Below the pieces are notes generated by a model. That model saw nothing but the letters and a program-made list of their open reading frames with translations, ran no database searches and was not told where the DNA came from. DNA of 27,510 nucleotides from CAYVSF01 sp046482855 (GTDB taxonomy: Bacteria > Bacteroidota > Bacteroidia > Bacteroidales > UBA12077), in NCBI GenBank assembly GCA_046482855.1, contig JAWOEH010000159.1, positions 1-27,510 of the forward strand. Reading direction: 5' to 3'. A program made the position numbers and the translations under genes. This document shows, one piece after another, positions 24,278 through 27,510 of the stretch (positions are counted from its first letter, which is position 1; every line of letters begins with the position of its first letter).

Positions 24278-24350
24278 GACTCAGTAGCTCAGTTGGCAGA
24301 GCACATCCCTTTTAAGGATGGGGTCCTGGGTTCGAGCCCCAGCTGGGTCA
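24278..24350 (+). tRNA. tRNA-Lys (anticodon TTT), copy 2
   Basis: Identical over all 73 bases to copy 1, 65 bases downstream of it. The spacers share no obvious similarity. Confidence 0.97.
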
Positions 24351-24413
24351 CTATAAGTTACTTATTTATACATTATTACAGTTACTTATATAAACTAAAT
24401 ATTCAGTAATCAC

Positions 24414-24486
24414 GACTCAGTAGCTCAGTTGGCAGAGCACATCCCTTTTAAGGATGGGGTCCTGGGTTCGAGCCCCAGCTGGGTCA
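24414..24486 (+). tRNA. tRNA-Lys (anticodon TTT), copy 3
   Basis: Identical to copies 1 and 2. Its immediate flanks (AATCAC before, CACAAAAA after) match those of copy 1 and differ from copy 2, which hints at the order of duplication. A terminator follows directly. Confidence 0.97.
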
Positions 24487-24487
24487 C

Positions 24488-24524
24488 AAAAAAGGCTGTT
24501 ATCATCGGATAGCAGCCTTTTTTT
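24488..24524. terminator. Bidirectional terminator between tRNA-Lys cluster and pyrD
   Basis: Stem GGCTGTTATC / GATAGCAGCC with a four-base loop and one G-T pair, flanked by runs of A and T. It ends the tRNA transcript on the plus strand and can serve pyrD, which ends at 24590 on the minus strand. Confidence 0.9.
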
Positions 24525-24589
24525 GTTTGTAAGATGTACCTCAGAGTCGTTCAAGAGTCAGATCCAAAGTCTGGGTCTAGGCATAAAAA

Positions 24590-25624
24590 TTACTGCTGTT
24601 GCTTTATCGCTTTATTGATGCGCTTAATCAAAGCCGGGCCTTCATATATAAAGCCAGAATAGATCTGAATCAGGCTTGCCCCCGCCTTCAGTTTTTCAAG
24701 TGCATCTTCGGCACTCATGATGCCTCCCACACCTATAATGGGTATTGAATGATTCGATTTTTCGGCCAAATACCGGATTATTTCCGTGGAACGATCTGTC
24801 AATGGAGCCCCACTTAGCCCACCATTTCCAATGGCTTCTACCTGTTCATTCGCAGTTTTTAGCCCTTCTCTGGAAACAGTAGTATTGGTGGCAACAATCC
24901 CATCGATATGGGTTAATTTCACTGTTTCCAGTACACCGTCTAACTGTTCCAGAGTCAAATCGGGTGAAATTTTTAGAAATATAGGCTTATGTGTCGTTTT
25001 GGTGGCTCGCAGGAGAACCAATTCTTTTAAGATGGCCACAGTGCTGTCTTGATCCTGTAATGCGCGAAGATCTTTAATATTTGGACAACTTAGGTTTACC
25101 ACAAAATAATCAACATGTTCATATAACCCCTTAAACGTAACAATGTAGTCTTGAATAGCCTCCTGATTAGGCGTTGCCGTATTTTTTCCAATATTCCCTC
25201 CAATAATAACGTCATGAGGCTTTCCGGCCAATTGTTTTATGCACGCTTGGAGCCCTTTATTGTTAAATCCCATGCGATTAATTAGCCCTTTGTCTCGAGG
25301 AATACGAAAAGATCGCGGTTTAGGGTTTCCGGGTTGCCCTTTTGGTGTTACTGTACCAATTTCGATATGAGAAAAGCCAAATGTCGAAAATTCATTGAAA
25401 AAGGTCGCATTCTTATCGAACCCTGCGGCAAGTCCGACCGGGTTTTTAAACGTTAACCCACAAACCGTTCGTTCAAGCGAAACATCCTCGAATTTATACA
25501 TGGAAGCCACAAGCCACTTAACTCCTGGGATCTTAAAACCCACTTGTACAAGAACAACAATTAAACGGTGTATGGTTTCTGGCGAAAAGGTAAAGAGAAT
25601 GGGACGGATGAAATATCTATACAT
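24590..25624 (-). CDS. pyrD: Dihydroorotate dehydrogenase (quinone), class 2
   Basis: 344 residues. The N-terminal helical membrane-associating segment (about 1-40, starting MYRYFIRPILFTFSPETIHR) marks class 2 enzymes. The FMN barrel carries NPVGLAAGFDKN, EIGTVTPKGQPGNPKPRSF, NRMGFNNKG and NLSCPN with the class 2 catalytic base S179. GNGGLSGAPL and IIGVGGIMSAEDALEKLKAG bind the FMN phosphate. It oxidises dihydroorotate to orotate in pyrimidine synthesis, passing electrons to membrane quinone. Its promoter box is only ten bases before the ATG, so the mRNA leader must be very short or absent. Confidence 0.97.
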   Translation of the reverse strand: MYRYFIRPILFTFSPETIHRLIVVLVQVGFKIPGVKWLVASMYKFEDVSLERTVCGLTFKNPVGLAAGFDKNATFFNEFSTFGFSHIEIGTVTPKGQPGNPKPRSFRIPRDKGLINRMGFNNKGLQACIKQLAGKPHDVIIGGNIGKNTATPNQEAIQDYIVTFKGLYEHVDYFVVNLSCPNIKDLRALQDQDSTVAILKELVLLRATKTTHKPIFLKISPDLTLEQLDGVLETVKLTHIDGIVATNTTVSREGLKTANEQVEAIGNGGLSGAPLTDRSTEIIRYLAEKSNHSIPIIGVGGIMSAEDALEKLKAGASLIQIYSGFIYEGPALIKRINKAIKQQQ

Positions 25625-25634
25625 GGTTTTTACA

Positions 25635-25642
25635 CAAAGATA
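25635..25642 (-). promoter_or_regulatory. -7 promoter box for pyrD
   Basis: TATCTTTG on the minus strand, exact to TAnnTTTG, ten bases before the pyrD ATG and just past the stop of the XRE gene. It predicts a nearly leaderless transcript. Confidence 0.5.
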
Positions 25643-25648
25643 ATACTA

Positions 25649-26116
25649 TTATTCTAATGCCGGCTTGTATTCTTTAAACGAACCGTCATCATAAAACCAA
25701 ACGATTCGTTGAACAGTTGGCTCGGGAGCGGAATTATGCCGGGTAATTGTTGGACTATTCTTAATCTCAGAGGGTATTGCGGAGTTTTCTCTCTTAGCAT
25801 CGCGTATTTGATCCGATTCCTTGTTTAGATTCGAGTTATCAAATAAAGAAGGGGCTTTATCTGCGCTTGGTTTTACATCATCGAATAGGGAATGTTGCTT
25901 TTGTTCCTGGGGAGGTTGTTTATATCCTCCGGTAATAAACCAATGCGCATCTACAAAAGGATAGGCCTCCAGAAATTTCTGTATAAAATCATAGCTGGGC
26001 TTATTCCTGCCACTCAGTAAATGCGAAATACTTGATCGTTGTATTCCCATTTTCTCTGCCATAGCTAAGGGTGTAAGCTGATGTTTATCCATTATCTCTT
26101 TGAGTCGCTCTTTCAT
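25649..26116 (-). CDS. XRE-family helix-turn-helix transcriptional regulator
   Basis: 155 residues. The HTH_3 domain spans about 1-62 (KERLKEIMDKHQLTPLAMAE, MGIQRSSISHLLSGRNKPSY), followed by ITGG at its end. The middle is polar and probably disordered, with SLFDD and SLFDN repeated 14 residues apart. The C-terminus VQRIVWFYDDGSFKEYKP is a short conserved tail I have seen on Bacteroidota XRE proteins, perhaps for dimerisation or ligand sensing. The ATG at 26116 fits the domain start; the frame is open upstream to 26203, but that extension is not protein-like and covers the promoter. Three perfect TTAC-N4-GTAA repeats lie just upstream, which suggests autoregulation. Targets beyond itself are unknown; the divergent symporter is the obvious candidate. 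Confidence 0.9.
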   Translation of the reverse strand: MKERLKEIMDKHQLTPLAMAEKMGIQRSSISHLLSGRNKPSYDFIQKFLEAYPFVDAHWFITGGYKQPPQEQKQHSLFDDVKPSADKAPSLFDNSNLNKESDQIRDAKRENSAIPSEIKNSPTITRHNSAPEPTVQRIVWFYDDGSFKEYKPALE

Positions 26117-26134
26117 GATTACAAGTTTAAACCT

Positions 26135-26142
26135 CAAAGGTA
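26135..26142 (-). promoter_or_regulatory. -7 promoter box for the XRE regulator
   Basis: TACCTTTG on the minus strand, exact to TAnnTTTG, 18 bases before the ATG. A second exact match, TACTTTTG (26162..26155), lies inside the first inverted repeat. Confidence 0.55.
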
Positions 26143-26151
26143 CAACAAAAA

Positions 26152-26230
26152 TTACAAAAGTAAAAGATATTCCCGAAGACTTCATTACATGTGTAATAAA
26201 CAAGAATCATATTTGTTTTTACAAATGTAA
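26152..26230. promoter_or_regulatory. Operator-like cluster 1: three TTAC-N4-GTAA inverted repeats
   Basis: TTACAAAAGTAA at 26152-26163, TTACATGTGTAA at 26185-26196 and TTACAAATGTAA at 26219-26230. Their centres are 33 and 34 bases apart, close to three helical turns, so bound dimers would line up on roughly one face. The first repeat begins ten bases upstream of the XRE -7 box, within the promoter. This is the layout of a repressor with three operators, most simply the XRE protein encoded alongside. Confidence 0.7.
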
Positions 26231-26792
26231 TATATATTGTTTTATAGTATTCTTTCTCTTCTTCCCAATAAGTAAAGCAAAACTGTGCTTATGTAAATCG
26301 CAGCAAGAACGTTAAGCACCTTCTATTCTCTCCTAAATTACCATTAATTGACCTAAATTAAGGGCTGTTTAAAGGTTCTTTAGGTACGGAAATGGATAAG
26401 GTTCCGGATTTAACTCCATTAGCCAATCGCAGGTTTGCCTTCCCCCTTCTCAGACCTTATTTTGTAACCCATGCTCAGCTTTTAGAACGTAACTAATTCC
26501 AAGCAGTTACCCATTAATTATAAAGGTAAGGCGATTAACCCTTCAGGAGTCTTGATTTTATAAGTTGTAATGAGCTGGTATTTTGCATATTGCGTTATAA
26601 AAACTTGGTAAAATAGGTCCGAAATCTACAAATAGAGCTCAAATCTGTATGTTTATATACAATATTACTTTAATTAATACATGTAATTTACTATTATTGT
26701 GACTTTTATATACTATTGTATCAATCGTTCTATAGCGAGTCAGTTAATACCCGATAAAGCAGTTGAAAACAAAACTATGTTGGCAGTGAGTG
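26231..26792. other. AT-rich stretch with no credible gene
   Basis: No frame here looks like protein and no tRNA or terminator is evident. GTAAC-type half-sites occur at 26464-26468 and 26489-26493, and GTTAC at 26506-26510. The last two form a loose inverted pair. A small RNA or remnant of a lost gene is possible but not shown by the sequence. With the flanking repeats, the full gap from 26117 to 27149 is about 1 kb. Confidence 0.6.
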
Positions 26793-26880
26793 TTACAAAT
26801 GTGTAAAAACAGCATTGTATCGTGTTGGCTTTCTGTTACAATCGTAACCTTTTCAGGTTCATTTAATGTTACCGATGTAA
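26793..26880. promoter_or_regulatory. Operator-like cluster 2: two perfect TTAC-N4-GTAA repeats and one N6 variant
   Basis: TTACAATCGTAA at 26836-26847 and TTACCGATGTAA at 26869-26880, 33 bases apart centre to centre as in cluster 1. A variant with a six-base spacer, TTACAAATGTGTAA, lies at 26793-26806. All three left arms are preceded by TG. The cluster lies about 270 bases before the symporter start, where no exact -7 box is seen. Confidence 0.6.
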
Positions 26881-27149
26881 TCGTGCTCACTCATAATACT
26901 AAGTACTGGAAATGTTTCTTAAAGCACTGCTATATATGTTACAAGCTATTGCCTGGAGGGCCTTATTTTTTATCTTCCTTAAAATGGCATATTCACAGAC
27001 AAACGCTACATCGGGTATAAATATGTACTTATATATGTGTTTAGTCCCTTGTGGCATTTCTATATGTAAAAGAAGTTCATTACATTTATCACTCAATTAA
27101 ACAACAAGCCGTCTATCCAATCAAAGTAGCTGAAATAATAAGAAAGTTT

Positions 27150-27510
27150 ATGAAAAAGAAACTAGCACTCCATTGGCAGATACTTATTGCCCTACTTCTA
27201 GGCATTGCATATGGTCATTTTTTTGCTGATAAAGTTCATTATATTGCCTGGGCAGGAGAACTCTTTCTACGTGCCTTAAAAATGATCATCATCCCTTTAA
27301 TTTTAAGTTCCATTATCTCGGGCATTACAAATATAGGCTCAGCAGAGAATTTTGGGCGGTTGGGAATTAAGACACTTTTTTACTATGTAGGCACCAGTAC
27401 CCTTGCAATTCTGACGGGATTATTTTTTGTAAACCTTTTAAAACCGGGCGTTGGAGCTGATATTGGACTTGTAAGAGAAATTGGTGATATGCCTGTATTA
27501 GAAGATAGTT
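27150..27510 (+). CDS. Dicarboxylate/amino acid:cation symporter (N-terminal part, cut by window edge)
   Basis: About 120 codons are visible from the ATG at 27150 with no stop before the window ends. The protein begins MKKKLALHWQILIALLLGIA and continues with FLRALKMIIIPLILSSIISG, then GRLGIKTLFYYVGTSTLAIL. The FLRALKMIIIPLILSSIISGI segment is the helix 2 signature of the DAACS/SLC1 family (GltP, DctA, GltT), which take up glutamate, aspartate or C4-dicarboxylates with H+ or Na+. The start codon is preceded by AGAAAGTTT. Upstream lies a 1 kb gap with operator-like repeats. Substrate cannot be called from this part. Confidence 0.93.
   Translation, partial: MKKKLALHWQILIALLLGIAYGHFFADKVHYIAWAGELFLRALKMIIIPLILSSIISGITNIGSAENFGRLGIKTLFYYVGTSTLAILTGLFFVNLLKPGVGADIGLVREIGDMPVLEDS

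Noticed and set aside
24089..24409. 106-residue plus-strand frame with a repeated DSVAQLAEHIPFKDG segment
   Set aside because: It is the translation of two tRNA-Lys genes and their spacer; the protein repeat simply mirrors the identical tRNAs.
26117..26203. 29-residue N-terminal extension of the XRE regulator
   Set aside because: It would place the start upstream of the promoter box and across an operator repeat. The HTH domain begins properly at the ATG at 26116.
26790..27020. 76-residue frame in the intergenic kilobase
   Set aside because: Composition is Cys/Ile/Trp-rich and unlike a real protein. It overlaps the operator-like repeats and has no promoter.

Overview
The window looks like a chromosomal segment of a Bacteroidota species, most probably in or near Bacteroidales/Marinilabiliales. 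The support is: at least eleven exact matches to the Bacteroidota -7 promoter box TAnnTTTG close upstream of genes; an ECF sigma/FecR pair with an STN-domain protein; two DUF4491 domains; a DarA/DarB pair of the kind found with flexirubin-type resorcinols; and Bacteroidota-style lipoproteins. Genus and species cannot be read from the sequence alone.

Layout. 1-5510 (minus strand): one compact transcription unit running from a small membrane protein through a TonB-dependent receptor, an AmpG/RhtX-like MFS permease and HemN to a HemG/HemY-type protoporphyrinogen oxidase cut by the window edge. It couples outer- and inner-membrane uptake to the last steps of protoporphyrin synthesis. 5566-7410 (minus): a two-gene unit in which both proteins are internal tandem duplications, a double adenylate kinase and a double DUF4491 membrane protein. 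7497-10049 (minus): a four-helix membrane protein, DarA and DarB, closed by a clear terminator. 10108-14626 (plus): a DUF218 protein, an HEFGH metallopeptidase lipoprotein and a repeat-rich protein ending in a GH16-like fold that has lost its catalytic acids. 14623-17747 (minus): ECF sigma, FecR and an STN plus carboxypeptidase-regulatory-domain protein in place of the usual SusC-type receptor.

17832-25642: mostly housekeeping. It holds an AEC transporter, tRNA-Pro(CGG), ArfB, a membrane metallophosphoesterase, two lipoproteins of unknown role, a thioesterase/SDR operon, three identical tRNA-Lys(UUU) genes and a class 2 PyrD. 25649-27510: an XRE-family regulator on the minus strand and the start of a dicarboxylate/amino-acid symporter on the plus strand, separated by about 1 kb without a credible gene. 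That gap contains five perfect TTAC-N4-GTAA inverted repeats in two clusters, with 33-34 bp spacing inside each cluster. This is the strongest unexplained signal in the window and looks like a multi-operator control region.

The observations most worth following are the operator array, the paired tandem duplications at 5566-7365, the uptake-plus-late-heme operon, the stand-alone DarA/DarB unit and the GH16-like pseudoenzyme.
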